From: Variovorax sp. SG517
Lineage (GTDB): Bacteria > Pseudomonadota > Gammaproteobacteria > Burkholderiales > Burkholderiaceae_C
NCBI RefSeq assembly: GCF_013376045.1
Contig: NZ_JABMJG010000004.1
Span: 186,001-250,000 of the forward strand
Direction: 5' to 3'
DNA length: 64,000 bases
Position 1 is the first letter of the stretch; every line of letters starts with the position of its first letter. Below the pieces are notes generated by a model that had not been told where the DNA came from, searched no databases, and was given only the letters and a program-made list of their open reading frames with translations. The position numbers were made by a program, and so were the translations under genes. Of this stretch, positions 1 through 8,744 are shown piece by piece.

Positions 1-73
1 TGATCTGGTCTTCCTTGATCGACACATCCACGCCTGCGGGGATGGTGATCGGCATTTTTCCTACTCGGGACAT
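1..73 (-). CDS. rplF: 50S ribosomal protein L6, N-terminal fragment
   Basis: Only the first 24 codons lie in the window and the rest runs off the left edge. The translation begins [17 protein letters not shown], the conserved start of bacterial L6, which binds 23S rRNA near the GTPase centre and the sarcin-ricin loop. It follows rpsH by 24 bases on the same strand, the normal order of the spc operon, so it should be co-transcribed with the ribosomal genes to its right. The ATG at 73-71 is the only start that gives the family N-terminus. Confidence 0.93.
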   Translation of the reverse strand, partial: MSRVGKMPITIPAGVDVSIKEDQI

Positions 74-97
74 TTCAGTAACTCCTCGATGTCTCGG

Positions 98-493
98 TTA
101 GGCGACGTAGCACAGAACTTCGCCGCCGACACCGGTAGCGCGAGCCTTGCGATCGGTCATCACGCCCTTGGGGGTCGTGACGATCGCAACGCCGAGGCCG
201 TTCTGGACTTGCGGGATGGCGGCGCTGGCCTTGTAGACGCGCAGGCCGGGGCGGCTCACGCGTTCGATACGTTCGATGACCGGGCGGCCAGCGTAGTACT
301 TCAGCGTGATGACGAGCTCGGACTTGCCGGCATCGGTCTTGACTTCGAAACCGTCGATGTAGCCCTCGTCCTTCAGGACTTGTGCAATCGCAGCCTTCAC
401 CTTGGAAGACGGGATCGACACAGTGGGCTTCGCCACCATCTGCGCGTTGCGGATACGCGTCAGCAGGTCGGCAATGGGATCACTCATGCTCAT
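98..493 (-). CDS. rpsH: 30S ribosomal protein S8
   Basis: A 131-residue protein starting [18 protein letters not shown], the standard S8 N-terminus, and ending [11 protein letters not shown], the standard C-terminus. S8 binds helix 21 of 16S rRNA as a primary assembly protein. In E. coli it also represses spc-operon translation by binding rplE mRNA; whether that control exists here cannot be read from sequence. The open frame extends upstream into the spacer, but family length and the MSMSDP start place initiation at 493. It lies 20 bases after rpsN and 24 before rplF in the same operon. Confidence 0.97.
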   Translation of the reverse strand: MSMSDPIADLLTRIRNAQMVAKPTVSIPSSKVKAAIAQVLKDEGYIDGFEVKTDAGKSELVITLKYYAGRPVIERIERVSRPGLRVYKASAAIPQVQNGLGVAIVTTPKGVMTDRKARATGVGGEVLCYVA

Positions 494-513
494 GTTGTTT
501 GCTCCTGCCTGGC

Positions 514-819
514 TTACCAGCTGGCCTTGGTGACACCGGGGATGTCGCCGTTGAAAGCCAGTTCGCGGATCTTGGCGCGGGCCAGACCGAATTGACGGAA
601 GGTGCCACGGGGGCGACCGGTGATTTCGCAACGGTTGCGCTGACGCGTGGGGTTCGCGTTGCGCGGCAGCTTCTGCAGCGCCAGGCGTGCAGCAGCGCGC
701 TCTTCTTCGGTCTTCTTCAGGTCGTTGGAGGCTGCCTTCAGTTCGGCGTGCTTCGCTGCGAACTTGGCAACCAGCTTGTCGCGCTTGAGTTCGCGCTGGA
801 TCAAAGATGCTTTAGCCAC
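514..819 (-). CDS. rpsN: 30S ribosomal protein S14
   Basis: A 101-residue protein ([17 protein letters not shown]...) of the long S14 class. It has no pair of CxxC motifs, so it is the zinc-independent form typical of proteobacteria. The conserved block [20 protein letters not shown] sits in the second half, and the protein ends with ASW. S14 is a late-assembling protein of the 30S head. It sits 8 bases after rplE and is co-oriented with the rest of the spc operon. Confidence 0.97.
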   Translation of the reverse strand: MAKASLIQRELKRDKLVAKFAAKHAELKAASNDLKKTEEERAAARLALQKLPRNANPTRQRNRCEITGRPRGTFRQFGLARAKIRELAFNGDIPGVTKASW

Positions 820-827
820 AGGTCACC

Positions 828-1367
828 TCAGTTCTTGAACGGGAAACGGAAGCCAGCGAGAAGCGCCTTGGCTTCTTCGTCGGTCTTGGCCGTCGTCGTG
901 ATGCTGATATTGAGACCGCGCAGGGCATCGACCTTGTCGTACTCGATCTCGGGGAAAATGATCTGTTCCTTGACGCCGATGTTGTAGTTGCCACGGCCAT
1001 CGAAAGCACGGCCGGAGATACCACGGAAGTCGCGAACGCGCGGCAGCGCGATGGTCACGAAGCGGTCCAGGAATTCGTACATGTGCACGCCACGCAGCGT
1101 GACCATGCAGCCGATCGGCTGGTTTTCGCGGATCTTGAAGCCGGCGATGGCCTTCTTCGACTTGGTGACCACGGGCTTCTGGCCGGCGATCTTGGTCAGG
1201 TCGGCAACGGCGTTGTCGAGGACCTTCTTGTCGGCGACTGCTTCACCCACACCCATGTTGAGCGTGATCTTGGTGAGGCGCGGGACCTGCATCGGCGACG
1301 TGTAGCCGAACTTTTCCGTCAGGTCTTTCGCGATCTTTTCGCGATAGTGTTGTTGGAGACGTGCCAT
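828..1367 (-). CDS. rplE: 50S ribosomal protein L5
   Basis: A 179-residue protein starting [20 protein letters not shown], the usual length and N-terminus of bacterial L5. L5 binds 5S rRNA and contacts the P-site tRNA in the central protuberance. Recognisable blocks are [14 protein letters not shown] near residue 30 and the C-terminal [20 protein letters not shown]. It lies 11 bases after rplX. In E. coli the start of this gene is the S8 repression site; a comparable site was not resolved here. Confidence 0.97.
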   Translation of the reverse strand: MARLQQHYREKIAKDLTEKFGYTSPMQVPRLTKITLNMGVGEAVADKKVLDNAVADLTKIAGQKPVVTKSKKAIAGFKIRENQPIGCMVTLRGVHMYEFLDRFVTIALPRVRDFRGISGRAFDGRGNYNIGVKEQIIFPEIEYDKVDALRGLNISITTTAKTDEEAKALLAGFRFPFKN

Positions 1368-1378
1368 GTGAGTACCTC

Positions 1379-1711
1379 TTAGGCGAACTTGATTTCTTCG
1401 CCGCTCGACTTGAACACGCGAACAGCCACGCGCTTGCCGTCAGCATCCTGGGTGACCTTGACGCCCACGCGATCGGCCTTGCCGGTCGCGGCGTTGAAGA
1501 TCGCCACGTTGGATTGGTGAATCGGCATGGCCTTCTCGACGATGCCACCGGTCGTACCCTTCAGGGGGTTCGGCTTGGTGTGCTTCTTGACGAGGTTGAT
1601 GCCTTCAATGACCACGTGCGAGTCATCCTTGCGCAGCGAGACGGTGCCCCGCTTGCCCTTGTCGCGGCCGGCCAACACGATGACCTGGTCGCCCTTGCGA
1701 ATCTTGTTCAT
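1379..1711 (-). CDS. rplX: 50S ribosomal protein L24
   Basis: A 110-residue KOW-domain protein. [20 protein letters not shown] is the KOW motif at the N-terminus, followed by [17 protein letters not shown] and a basic C-terminal half. L24 is an early assembly protein contacting 23S domain I near the exit tunnel. It lies 12 bases downstream of rplN, and the length is close to the usual 103-110 residues. Confidence 0.96.
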   Translation of the reverse strand: MNKIRKGDQVIVLAGRDKGKRGTVSLRKDDSHVVIEGINLVKKHTKPNPLKGTTGGIVEKAMPIHQSNVAIFNAATGKADRVGVKVTQDADGKRVAVRVFKSSGEEIKFA

Positions 1712-1723
1712 GGCGTTGTGTCC

Positions 1724-2092
1724 TTAGAGAACTTCGGGTGCCAGCGACACGATCTTCATGAACTTCTCGGTGCGCAGTTCGCGCGTGACCGGTCCGAAGA
1801 TGCGGGTGCCGATGGGCTCCAGCTTGGCGTTGAGCAACACTGCTGCGTTGCCGTCGAATTTCACGAGCGAGCCGTCGGCGCGACGGATGCCCTTGGCGGT
1901 GCGGACCACCACTGCGCTGTAGATCTCGCCCTTCTTGACGCGACCACGCGGAGCGGCTTCCTTGATGCTGACCTTGATGACGTCGCCCACGCTGGCGTAA
2001 CGCCGCTTGGAGCCACCGAGCACCTTGATACACAGGACGGATTTCGCGCCCGTGTTGTCGGCCACTTCGAGCCGGGATTCAGTTTGGATCAT
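1724..2092 (-). CDS. rplN: 50S ribosomal protein L14
   Basis: A 122-residue protein, [18 protein letters not shown]..., matching the full length of bacterial L14. L14 contacts L19 and 16S rRNA to form inter-subunit bridge B8. The frame is open about 50 codons further upstream, but family alignment fixes the ATG at 2092. It is the first gene of this ribosomal block. The gene to its right is on the other strand, so rpsQ, which normally precedes rplN in the S10/spc order, is absent from this position. Confidence 0.97.
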   Translation of the reverse strand: MIQTESRLEVADNTGAKSVLCIKVLGGSKRRYASVGDVIKVSIKEAAPRGRVKKGEIYSAVVVRTAKGIRRADGSLVKFDGNAAVLLNAKLEPIGTRIFGPVTRELRTEKFMKIVSLAPEVL

Positions 2093-2169
2093 TTCTTGAT
2101 ATTCCCAACTTGTACCGATGCGCCTCCAGGAGGGAGGCAAATCAGTCAGTCTTGGGCCCGTCGTCCATA

Positions 2170-2226
2170 CCCCGAACCACTCGGGGCACTTCCGCTTTGG
2201 GCTGAAAGCTCCGCCTTTTGAAGGCG
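2170..2226 (-). promoter_or_regulatory. Leader region of rplN with two hairpins
   Basis: The 214 bases between rplN and the divergent gene at 2307 contain two perfect inverted repeats. The first is CCCCGA/TCGGGG with a 5-base loop (2170-2186); the second is CGCCTT/AAGGCG with a 3-base loop (2212-2226). On the minus strand both would lie in the 5' untranslated part of the rplN message, 78-134 bases before the start codon. Their role is unknown. They could be a leader for ribosomal-protein autoregulation or simply promoter-proximal structure. No convincing -10/-35 pair was identified. Confidence 0.3.
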
Positions 2227-2306
2227 AAGCCTGCGATTGTTGCACGCGAAGGCCGGGAAGTCAACAACCCTGTTTGAGGCGAGACGGTGCCACTAGACTT
2301 CGGGGC

Positions 2307-3494
2307 GTGCGCCCGACCGAAAAGCCCGAGAAATCCATCCTTTCGACCTCATTGCCGCTGCCGCGCCGCCGCCTTCTGCTGGCCGGCGGCGCCGGGCTGG
2401 CGATGCTGGGCATGGCCGGCTGCAAGGGCGGCGCGACGCCCAGCCCGGACTCCGGCCGGCTGCGCCGCATCGCCGAGGCGCGATGGCCGCACCGCCTTCA
2501 TATAGAAGGAACCACGGCCGGGGGCCTCTCGGGCATCGACTACGACCCGATCCGAGGTGAGTACCTGCTCATCAGCGACGACCGATCGGATCTGGCTCCC
2601 GTGCGCTATTACATCGCCCGCTGGCCCGACCCGCCGGCCGCGCCGCCCGAGCCTGCGGGCGTGGTTCAGCTGCAACGTCCCGGCGGCGGCCCATGGCCGA
2701 ACCGGCGCAACGCGGTCGACGGCCTTCCGGTTCCGGACCCCGAGGCCCTCCGGCTGCGCCCCGCCACCAACACACTGCTGTGGACCAGCGAAGGCGACGT
2801 CGCCCGCGGCTTCGGCCCGGCGCTGTACGAATCGGCCCGCGACGGCCGCTTCCTGCGCGAATTCCCGATGCCGGCGATGTTCCAGCCCGACCAGGCAAAG
2901 CGTCGCGGCCCGCGCGACAACCTGACTTTCGAGGGCATCAGCCTCACGCCCGACGGCCGCTTCGCCTGGCTGGCGATGGAAAACGCCCTGATCCAGGACG
3001 GCCCCGAACCCGCCATCGGCGCCGCCGGCGGACCCTGCCGCTTCACGCGGATCGACCTGGAGACCGGCCAGCCCGACCGCCAGATCGCCTACGTTCCCGA
3101 CGCCATCCCGCTGCGCCCGCTGGTTCCCGGAAGCTACGCCGACAACGGCGTGAGCGAGATCCTGATGCTCGACGCCGACCGCATGCTGGTGCTGGAGCGC
3201 GCCTACGCCACCGGCCGCGGCAATTCGCTGCGCCTGTATGAAATAGACACCCGCGCCGCCAGCGACGTGCTCGCGGTCGATACGCTGGCGCCCGGCAACC
3301 ACCGGCCGGCAGCCAAGACGCTGGTGGCCGACTTCGCCACGCTGGGCCTCTCCCGGCTCGACAACACCGAAGGCATGTGCTGGGGCCCGCCCCTGCCCGG
3401 CGGCGGGCGCATGCTGGTGGTCGTGAGCGACGACAATTTCAATCCGCTTCAAATCACCCAGTTCGCCGCCTTCGAATACGCCGACCGACCATGA
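2307..3494 (+). CDS. Esterase-like activity of phytase domain lipoprotein
   Basis: The protein resembles the phytase-type esterase-like family: a beta-propeller body with GGLSGIDYDPIRGEYLLISDDR near the start, LTFEGISLTPDGRFAWLAMENAL in the middle and NTEGMCWGPPLPGG...VVVSDDNFN near the end. The N-terminus has a twin-arginine-like run (PRRRLLLAGGAG) followed by a lipobox-like MAGC, suggesting Tat export and lipid anchoring. I chose the GTG at 2307 because it puts this signal about 25-30 residues from the start (395 aa); the frame is open to an ATG at 2118, which would bury the signal. The substrate is unknown. Its stop overlaps the proC start (ATGA). Confidence 0.72.
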   Translation: MRPTEKPEKSILSTSLPLPRRRLLLAGGAGLAMLGMAGCKGGATPSPDSGRLRRIAEARWPHRLHIEGTTAGGLSGIDYDPIRGEYLLISDDRSDLAPVRYYIARWPDPPAAPPEPAGVVQLQRPGGGPWPNRRNAVDGLPVPDPEALRLRPATNTLLWTSEGDVARGFGPALYESARDGRFLREFPMPAMFQPDQAKRRGPRDNLTFEGISLTPDGRFAWLAMENALIQDGPEPAIGAAGGPCRFTRIDLETGQPDRQIAYVPDAIPLRPLVPGSYADNGVSEILMLDADRMLVLERAYATGRGNSLRLYEIDTRAASDVLAVDTLAPGNHRPAAKTLVADFATLGLSRLDNTEGMCWGPPLPGGGRMLVVVSDDNFNPLQITQFAAFEYADRP

Positions 3495-4348
3495 CCATCG
3501 CCGTGACCTTCCTGCCCCGCACCGGCCCCGCGCCGCTGCCTCCCGTCGCCTTCATCGGGGGCGGCAACATGGCCAGCGCCATCATCGGCGGCCTGATCCA
3601 GCAAGGCACCCCGGCGGATGCCTTCGAGGTGGTCGAGCCCTTCGACGAGGCCCGCGCGAAGCTGGCGCAGTCCTTCGGCATCGTCGCGAAGGCCGAGGCG
3701 GGCGAGGCGCTGTCGCGCTGCGGCGTGGTGGTCTGGGCGGTAAAGCCCCAGACCTTCGCCGAGGCCGCCAGGCCGGTCCGCGCCTTCGCCGCCGACGCCC
3801 TGCACCTGAGCGTGGCCGCCGGCATTCCGTCCGACAGCATCGCGCGCTGGCTCGGCACCGAGCGCGTGGTGCGCGCGATGCCCAACACGCCCGCGCTGGT
3901 CGGCAAGGGCATGACCGGCCTGTTCGCCCGGCCCGGCGTCGAGAGCGCCGACCGCTCGACGGTCGGGCAGTTGCTTGCGCCCACCGGCGAGCTGCTCTGG
4001 GTCGACACCGAACCGGCGCTCGACGCCGTCACCGCCATGTCGGGCTCCGGTCCGGCCTATGTCTTCTATTTCATCGAGGCGATGGCCGAGGCCGGCACCG
4101 AGATGGGCCTGACGCCCGAGCAGGCCCTGCGCCTGGCCATCGGCACCTTCACCGGCGCCTCGGCACTGGCGCATAGCGCGACCGAGCCGCCGTCGGTGCT
4201 ACGCGAGCGCGTGACCTCCAAGGGCGGCACGACCTACGCGGCCATCACCTCGATGCAGGCGGCGGACGTGAAGTCCCAGTTCAAGACCGCGATCCGCGCG
4301 GCGCAGAAGCGTGCCGCGGAGCTGGGCGAGGAATTCGGCCGCGGCTGA
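3491..4348 (+). CDS. proC: Pyrroline-5-carboxylate reductase
   Basis: A 285-residue cytosolic enzyme that reduces 1-pyrroline-5-carboxylate to L-proline with NAD(P)H. The Rossmann motif VAFIGGGNMASAIIGGL lies at about residues 18-34, VVWAVKPQ near 83 and AMPNTPALVGKGMTGL in the middle. The signature region is DAVTAMSGSGPAYVFYFIEA, followed by the C-terminal dimer domain (VTSKGGTTYAAI). The ATG overlaps the stop of the preceding gene by four bases. Its 3' end faces the MaoC-like gene across only 20 bases. Confidence 0.95.
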   Translation: MTIAVTFLPRTGPAPLPPVAFIGGGNMASAIIGGLIQQGTPADAFEVVEPFDEARAKLAQSFGIVAKAEAGEALSRCGVVVWAVKPQTFAEAARPVRAFAADALHLSVAAGIPSDSIARWLGTERVVRAMPNTPALVGKGMTGLFARPGVESADRSTVGQLLAPTGELLWVDTEPALDAVTAMSGSGPAYVFYFIEAMAEAGTEMGLTPEQALRLAIGTFTGASALAHSATEPPSVLRERVTSKGGTTYAAITSMQAADVKSQFKTAIRAAQKRAAELGEEFGRG

Positions 4349-4368
4349 CCAGGGGCACCGGGCAGGAC

Positions 4369-4848
4369 TCAGCCCGCGGCCAGCGCACGTGGGCCGAGCA
4401 GGAACAGCCATTCGGCGGCCAGCGTGACGGTGCCGTCTTCGAGTTCCAGCCAGACCTCTTCCTTCAGCAGGAAGCTGTCGCCAGCCTTCGGCGTCACGTC
4501 CGCGATGCGAACCCGCGCCCGGAAGCGCGCGCCCACAGGCATCGGCCGCACGAAGCGCAGGCGGTCGAAGCCGTAGTTGAGGGCGTGGTTCGAGTCGAAG
4601 GGCAGCAATGTGCGCATGGCCTCGCCGGTCAGCCGGATGAGATGCGACACCTGGAAGAAGCCCTGCACGATGGTGCCGCCGTAGCCGGCCTCGCTCGCCG
4701 CGCGCTCGGGATCGAGGTGGATCCACTCGCCCTCGCCGTCGCCCGAGAGCTCCGAGTAGCGGTCGACCATCTCCTGCGTGATGCGGTGCCAGCCGGAGTG
4801 ACCCTCCTGGCCGATCTTCTGCCTCAACCGCTCCAGCATGCCGGCCAT
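4369..4848 (-). CDS. MaoC-like hotdog-fold dehydratase/thioesterase-type protein
   Basis: A 159-residue protein with the MaoC hotdog layout: an N-terminal region with WHRITQEMVDRYSELSGD, then WIHLDPERA, YGGTIVQGFFQVSHLIRL (central helix) and LNYGFDRLRFVRPMPVGARFRARV. MaoC proteins typically act on CoA-thioesters as enoyl hydratases or dehydratases; the substrate here is not evident. I start at the ATG at 4848, which has GGTGA eight bases upstream. A GTG at 4860 overlapping the ubiA stop (GTGA) would add four residues. It lies directly after ubiA, so the two are probably co-expressed. Confidence 0.75.
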   Translation of the reverse strand: MAGMLERLRQKIGQEGHSGWHRITQEMVDRYSELSGDGEGEWIHLDPERAASEAGYGGTIVQGFFQVSHLIRLTGEAMRTLLPFDSNHALNYGFDRLRFVRPMPVGARFRARVRIADVTPKAGDSFLLKEEVWLELEDGTVTLAAEWLFLLGPRALAAG

Positions 4849-4856
4849 GGTCGTGC

Positions 4857-5756
4857 TCACCGCAGCGCGTAGCCGGCCACGACGCCGGCGAACACGGTGA
4901 AGCCCAGCCAGTGGTTCAGGCGGAAGGCCTTGAAGCAGCCTTCGCGCGTGCGGTCGTGGATCAGCCGCCAGTGCCACAGCGCCTGAGCCGCGGCCACCGC
5001 GATGCCCACATAGAACAGCACGCCCAGCGAACGGCTCGCGCCGGCCCAGGTCCAGACGGCGAGGAAGATCGCGTAGCTCGTCATCACCGCCGCCACGTCG
5101 AGGCGGCCGAAGGTGATGGCCGACGTCTTCATGCCGATCTTGAGGTCGTCGTCGCGGTCGACCATGGCGTACTCGGTGTCGTAGGCCAGCACCCAGAAGA
5201 GGTTGCCCGCGAGCAGCACCGCGGCGAAGAGCGGCACTGCGGACTGCACGGCCGCGAAGGCCATCGGAATGCCGAAGCTGAAGGCAACGCCCAGCACCGC
5301 CTGCGGCACCGAGACGAAGCGCTTGGCGAAGGGATACACCAGCGTGATGGCCAGCGCCGCGAACGACCACTGCACCGTCGTGCGGTTGGTCGTGAGCACC
5401 AACCCGAAGGACACCAGCGCCAGCACCACGCCCAGCCCCAGCGCTTCCTTGACCGACATCGCGCCGCTGGTCACGGGCCGCTGCGCGGTGCGCTTCACGT
5501 GGCGGTCGAAGTCGCGGTCGGCCACGTCGTTCACGCAGCAGCCGGCGCTGCGCATGAGGAAGGTGCCGAGCGTGAACACGACCAGCAGGTGCCAGCCCGG
5601 CCAGCCGCCCGCCGCGAACCACAGCGCGCCCAGCGTGGGCCACAGCAGCAGCAGCCAGCCCGCCGGACGGTTCCAGCGGATCAGGTCGAGATACAACGCA
5701 AAACGCCCGCGGTGAACCGCGGGCGCGATGGCGGAAGGGGCGGAATCAGTCTTCAA
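4857..5756 (-). CDS. ubiA: 4-hydroxybenzoate polyprenyltransferase
   Basis: An integral-membrane prenyltransferase of ubiquinone biosynthesis that attaches the polyprenyl tail to 4-hydroxybenzoate. The first Asp-rich motif is [23 protein letters not shown] and the second is [21 protein letters not shown], with about eight to nine hydrophobic segments between and after them. The longest frame starts with TTG at 5756 inside the last codons of dps (299 aa) and has no good ribosome-binding site. A second TTG at 5696 gives 279 residues and lies beyond the hairpin at 5705-5724. The start is therefore uncertain. Confidence 0.92.
   Translation of the reverse strand: MKTDSAPSAIAPAVHRGRFALYLDLIRWNRPAGWLLLLWPTLGALWFAAGGWPGWHLLVVFTLGTFLMRSAGCCVNDVADRDFDRHVKRTAQRPVTSGAMSVKEALGLGVVLALVSFGLVLTTNRTTVQWSFAALAITLVYPFAKRFVSVPQAVLGVAFSFGIPMAFAAVQSAVPLFAAVLLAGNLFWVLAYDTEYAMVDRDDDLKIGMKTSAITFGRLDVAAVMTSYAIFLAVWTWAGASRSLGVLFYVGIAVAAAQALWHWRLIHDRTREGCFKAFRLNHWLGFTVFAGVVAGYALR
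5700..5724 (-). terminator. Rho-independent-type hairpin after dps, inside the ubiA 5' region
   Basis: A perfect 8-bp stem GCCCGCGG/CCGCGGGC with a 4-base loop (5705-5724) is followed, in minus-strand reading, by G and TTTT. It begins 21 bases after the dps stop codon, a normal position for an intrinsic terminator. If ubiA starts at 5756, the hairpin lies inside its coding sequence and encodes APAVHRGR. Confidence 0.65.
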
Positions 5757-6321
5757 GGAGGGAACGCAGCATCCAGGCCGTCTGGTCGTGCACCGTGCAG
5801 CGCGCGGTCAGCATGTCGGCCGTCGGGTCGTCGCCGGCTTCCTCGGCGACAGGAATGAATTCGCGCGCGATGCGCGACACGGTCTCGTGGCCCTTCACCA
5901 GAATGCGCACCATCTCCATCGCCTTGGGCGGGTTCTGAGGCACGTCGGGCACGGTGGCGATCTTGCTGAACTCGGCGTACGAGCCCGGCGCGTAGTGGCC
6001 CAGCGCGCGGATGCGCTCGGCGATCACGTCGGTCGCGCCCCACAGCTCGGTGTACTGCTGCATGAACATGGCGTGCAGCGAGTTGAAGTGCGGGCCCGTC
6101 ACGTTCCAGTGGAAGTTGTGCGTGGTGAGGTAGAGCGTGTAGGTGTCGGCCAGCACGCGGCTCAGGCCTTCGGCGATGGCGGCGCGGTCCTGGCGCTCGA
6201 TGCCGATGTTGATGATGGGCGCGTTGCGGCTGCCCGACTCCTGCGCGACCTGCTTGCCGCCCTTCTTGGGCACCTTGCCGGCGGAAGAGGCGGGCGACGG
6301 TTTCTTAGAGTCCTTGGCCAT
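5746..6321 (-). CDS. dps: Dps-family DNA-binding ferritin-like protein
   Basis: A 191-residue mini-ferritin. The N-terminal ~35 residues are Lys/Ser rich ([20 protein letters not shown]), a tail of the kind that binds DNA in other Dps proteins. The ferroxidase ligands are visible in [20 protein letters not shown] and in [15 protein letters not shown]. Dps oligomers oxidise and store iron using peroxide and protect DNA. The gene is transcribed away from oxyR, which lies just upstream. OxyR commonly activates dps, so co-regulation is likely. Confidence 0.93.
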   Translation of the reverse strand: MAKDSKKPSPASSAGKVPKKGGKQVAQESGSRNAPIINIGIERQDRAAIAEGLSRVLADTYTLYLTTHNFHWNVTGPHFNSLHAMFMQQYTELWGATDVIAERIRALGHYAPGSYAEFSKIATVPDVPQNPPKAMEMVRILVKGHETVSRIAREFIPVAEEAGDDPTADMLTARCTVHDQTAWMLRSLLED

Positions 6322-6400
6322 GGCGGGAGATCCTTTTCTTCAGTCGAGTTCTTGGAGGGATGTGTGGCTTCGATTCTGGAAGCCGGCACGCGGCTTCGCA

Positions 6401-6415
6401 ACAGCGCCACTCTAT
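6401..6415 (-). promoter_or_regulatory. Weak candidate OxyR half-operator upstream of dps
   Basis: In the 151 bases between oxyR and dps, the plus strand reads ACAG-N7-CTAT, which is ATAG-N7-CTGT on the dps strand. This matches one half (ATAG-N7-CTAT) of the E. coli OxyR consensus with one mismatch, about 80 bases before the dps start. The expected neighbouring half is poorly conserved, so this is only a candidate. Confidence 0.25.
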
Positions 6416-6472
6416 CTCAGCGATCAACGATTCAAAACAGCCGCCGCGTAGGCCAAGTTCTCGAATCGCAAC

Positions 6473-7438
6473 CTACGAAAGGCGCTTCACTCCCGGCAGC
6501 TCGCACGCATAGATCGCGTTGCGCAGCGCGGCGATGGCCTCGTAGCGCGTGAAGGTGCGCCGCCATGCGAGCACCACGCGGCGCGTGGGCGGATCGCGGT
6601 CCTGCGCATCGCGCACCGGCAGGTAGCGCACCATCTGCTCGGGCTCCTTGCGGCCCTTGACCTTCGGCTTGATCGCATCGGCCGGCACCGACAGGCGCGG
6701 CACCAGCGTCACGCCCATGCCCGAGGCCACCATGTGCTTGATGGTCTCCAGCGACGAGCCCTCGAAGCTCTTGCGGATGCCCTCGGCGTTGCTCGAGAAG
6801 CGCGCGAATTCGGGGCACACCTCCAGCACGTGGTCGCGGAAGCAGTGGCCGGTGCCCAGCAGCAGCATCGTCTCGCTCTGCAGCTCCTCGGACGTGACGG
6901 ATTCGCGGTCGGCGAACTTGTGCTTGCTCGGCAGCGCGGCCATGAAGGGCTCGTCGTACAGCGGCGCCATCGCGAGGCCGGTGTCGGGAAAGGGCTCGGC
7001 CATGATGGCGCAGTCGATCTCGCCGGCGCGCAGCATCTCCAGCAGCTTGGCGGTGAAATTCTCCTGCAGCACCAGCGGCATCTGCGGCGTGCGCGCGATC
7101 ACCTGGCGCACCAGGTCGGGCAGCAGGTACGGCCCGATGGTGTAGATCACGCCCAGGTTCAGCGGACCGGCCAGCGGATCCTTGCCGCGCTTGGCGATCT
7201 CCTTGATGCTGGCGGCCTGGTCGAGCACGCTCTGGGCCTGCTGGACGATCTGCTCGCCCAGCGGCGTGACGGTCACTTCGCCGGCGCTGCGCTCGAAGAG
7301 CTTGACTTCGAGCTCGTCCTCGAGCTTCTTGATTGCGACGGAGAGAGTGGGCTGCGAAACGTAGCAGGCCTCGGCCGCCTTGCCGAAGTGCCTTTCGCGG
7401 GCCACTGCGACGATGTATTTGAGTTCGGTGAGAGTCAT
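6473..7438 (-). CDS. oxyR: Hydrogen peroxide-responsive LysR-type regulator OxyR
   Basis: A 321-residue LysR-type protein with an N-terminal winged HTH (LTELKYIVAVARERHFGKAA...SQPTLSVAIKKLEDEL). The redox cysteines fall exactly at C199 (LLLGTGHCFRDH) and C208 (LEVCPEF), the positions of the disulfide switch in E. coli OxyR. The ATG at 7438 was preferred over an upstream in-frame TTG at 7450. Target genes probably include dps, immediately downstream. The NRPS operon ends 67 bases upstream on the same strand. Confidence 0.95.
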   Translation of the reverse strand: MTLTELKYIVAVARERHFGKAAEACYVSQPTLSVAIKKLEDELEVKLFERSAGEVTVTPLGEQIVQQAQSVLDQAASIKEIAKRGKDPLAGPLNLGVIYTIGPYLLPDLVRQVIARTPQMPLVLQENFTAKLLEMLRAGEIDCAIMAEPFPDTGLAMAPLYDEPFMAALPSKHKFADRESVTSEELQSETMLLLGTGHCFRDHVLEVCPEFARFSSNAEGIRKSFEGSSLETIKHMVASGMGVTLVPRLSVPADAIKPKVKGRKEPEQMVRYLPVRDAQDRDPPTRRVVLAWRRTFTRYEAIAALRNAIYACELPGVKRLS

Positions 7439-7505
7439 AGCTTGCGTCAATTATGCGCAAGGGTATGTCACGAGGATGGCTTGGGGTCTTGTAGCCCGCC
7501 CCCGT

Positions 7506-8744
7506 TCACGGCCGGGCGGCCTGCGCAGCGGGCATCGGGCGCGCGCCGGACCGCAGGCGCCGTCCGCGCGCGATGCCCGGCTTCTCGACCAGCCGGTAGC
7601 TCGCGACCGATGCCGCCGCCAGCAGCAGGGCGCAGCCCGCGCCCACCAACCAGTAGGCCGTCGGCCCCGACATCGCGAACGCCCTCACCGGCGGCACCGC
7701 GAACACCAGGGTCAGCACGAGCCCCTGGAGCAGGTAGATGCTGTAGCTCACCGTGCTCATGCGCCGGGCCGCGCGCGTGCCCAGCAGGCCGAAGAGCGTG
7801 CTGCCCGTGCACACCAGGTGGAAGAACACCCAGAGCAGCAGCACCTGCACGGGGCCGACCATGTGCCCGAAACCGAGGAACACCCCCGCGAGGCAAGCCA
7901 GCGCAAGCAGCGACGCCTCCCGCTGCGGCAGCCGCGGCCCCTTGCGACGGACCAGCCACGCCGACAGCATGCCCATGAGGAAGGACGCCAGCACCCAGGC
8001 CAGCGCGCCGATCACCAGCGCGAGCGTCGGCCGCGAGGGCGTGGCCCCCGGCGACAGCGCCCCGAAGACCAGCAGCGGCAGGCACACCAGCAGCATGCCG
8101 CCGATAACGAAGCGCGGCGTGCGGGCCCCGCGCGCGAGCGGGGCCATCGGCCGCAGCGCGCCGTAGAACAGCCACTCCACGAACACCGTCCAGGTGACGC
8201 CCGCGAGGATCAGCGTCGTGCCCACGTAGCCGTTGATGTCCGGCTGAAGCGGCCAGATGCCGAGGGCCAGCCACTGCAGCACCTCGGCCAGCACGGACCA
8301 CGCCGGCTCCCTGAGCTCGAAGCCGGTTCTCCAGCCGACGACGAGGAACATCAGCCCCACGGCCAGCAGATAGGTCGGCCCGATGCGCCAGAGCCGGCCG
8401 GTGTACAGCCCCCTCCAATCGGGCCGCCCTTTCGCGTCGAGCAGCTTTCCCCAGAACAGGAAGGCGGTGATCATGAAGAAGACGCCCACGCCTGCCTGCC
8501 CCAGCAGGGTGTGGAAGCCCGAGGGCGGAAAGGTCCACTCGCCGCGCTCGATGTAGCCGTGGGTCACCATCAGGTGGTGCACGAAGACGCTCAGCGCGAG
8601 AAAGCCGCGCAGCCCGTCGAGCGTTGCGGTGCGGCGGTCGCGGGCGTCGTGCGGCTCGTCGGCAGCGCGGAACACCGGCAGCGCCATCGCACCGAGCACC
8701 ACCAGCACGAGCACGAAGTACGGCCAGGGCGAGAAGACGCTCAT
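7506..8744 (-). CDS. Acyltransferase family 3 membrane protein of the NRPS cluster
   Basis: A 412-residue polytopic membrane protein with the acyltransferase-3 signature: TATLDGLRGFLALSVFVHHL (catalytic-type His in the first core helix), GVGVFFMITAFLFWGKLL and YTGRLWRIGPTYLLAV. About ten hydrophobic segments follow. Members of this family O-acetylate or O-acylate sugars, lipids or peptides at the inner membrane. It is the last gene of the minus-strand operon and its ATG overlaps the stop of the small ORF before it (ATGA). The natural inference is that it acylates the glycosylated NRPS product, but the acceptor is unknown. It could also be an unrelated surface-polysaccharide acyltransferase. 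Confidence 0.82.
   Translation of the reverse strand: MSVFSPWPYFVLVLVVLGAMALPVFRAADEPHDARDRRTATLDGLRGFLALSVFVHHLMVTHGYIERGEWTFPPSGFHTLLGQAGVGVFFMITAFLFWGKLLDAKGRPDWRGLYTGRLWRIGPTYLLAVGLMFLVVGWRTGFELREPAWSVLAEVLQWLALGIWPLQPDINGYVGTTLILAGVTWTVFVEWLFYGALRPMAPLARGARTPRFVIGGMLLVCLPLLVFGALSPGATPSRPTLALVIGALAWVLASFLMGMLSAWLVRRKGPRLPQREASLLALACLAGVFLGFGHMVGPVQVLLLWVFFHLVCTGSTLFGLLGTRAARRMSTVSYSIYLLQGLVLTLVFAVPPVRAFAMSGPTAYWLVGAGCALLLAAASVASYRLVEKPGIARGRRLRSGARPMPAAQAARP

Noticed and set aside
6447-6477. CGTAGG/CCTACG inverted repeat around the oxyR stop as a terminator
   Set aside because: The arms are six bases with a 19-base loop and no T-run, too weak for an intrinsic terminator.
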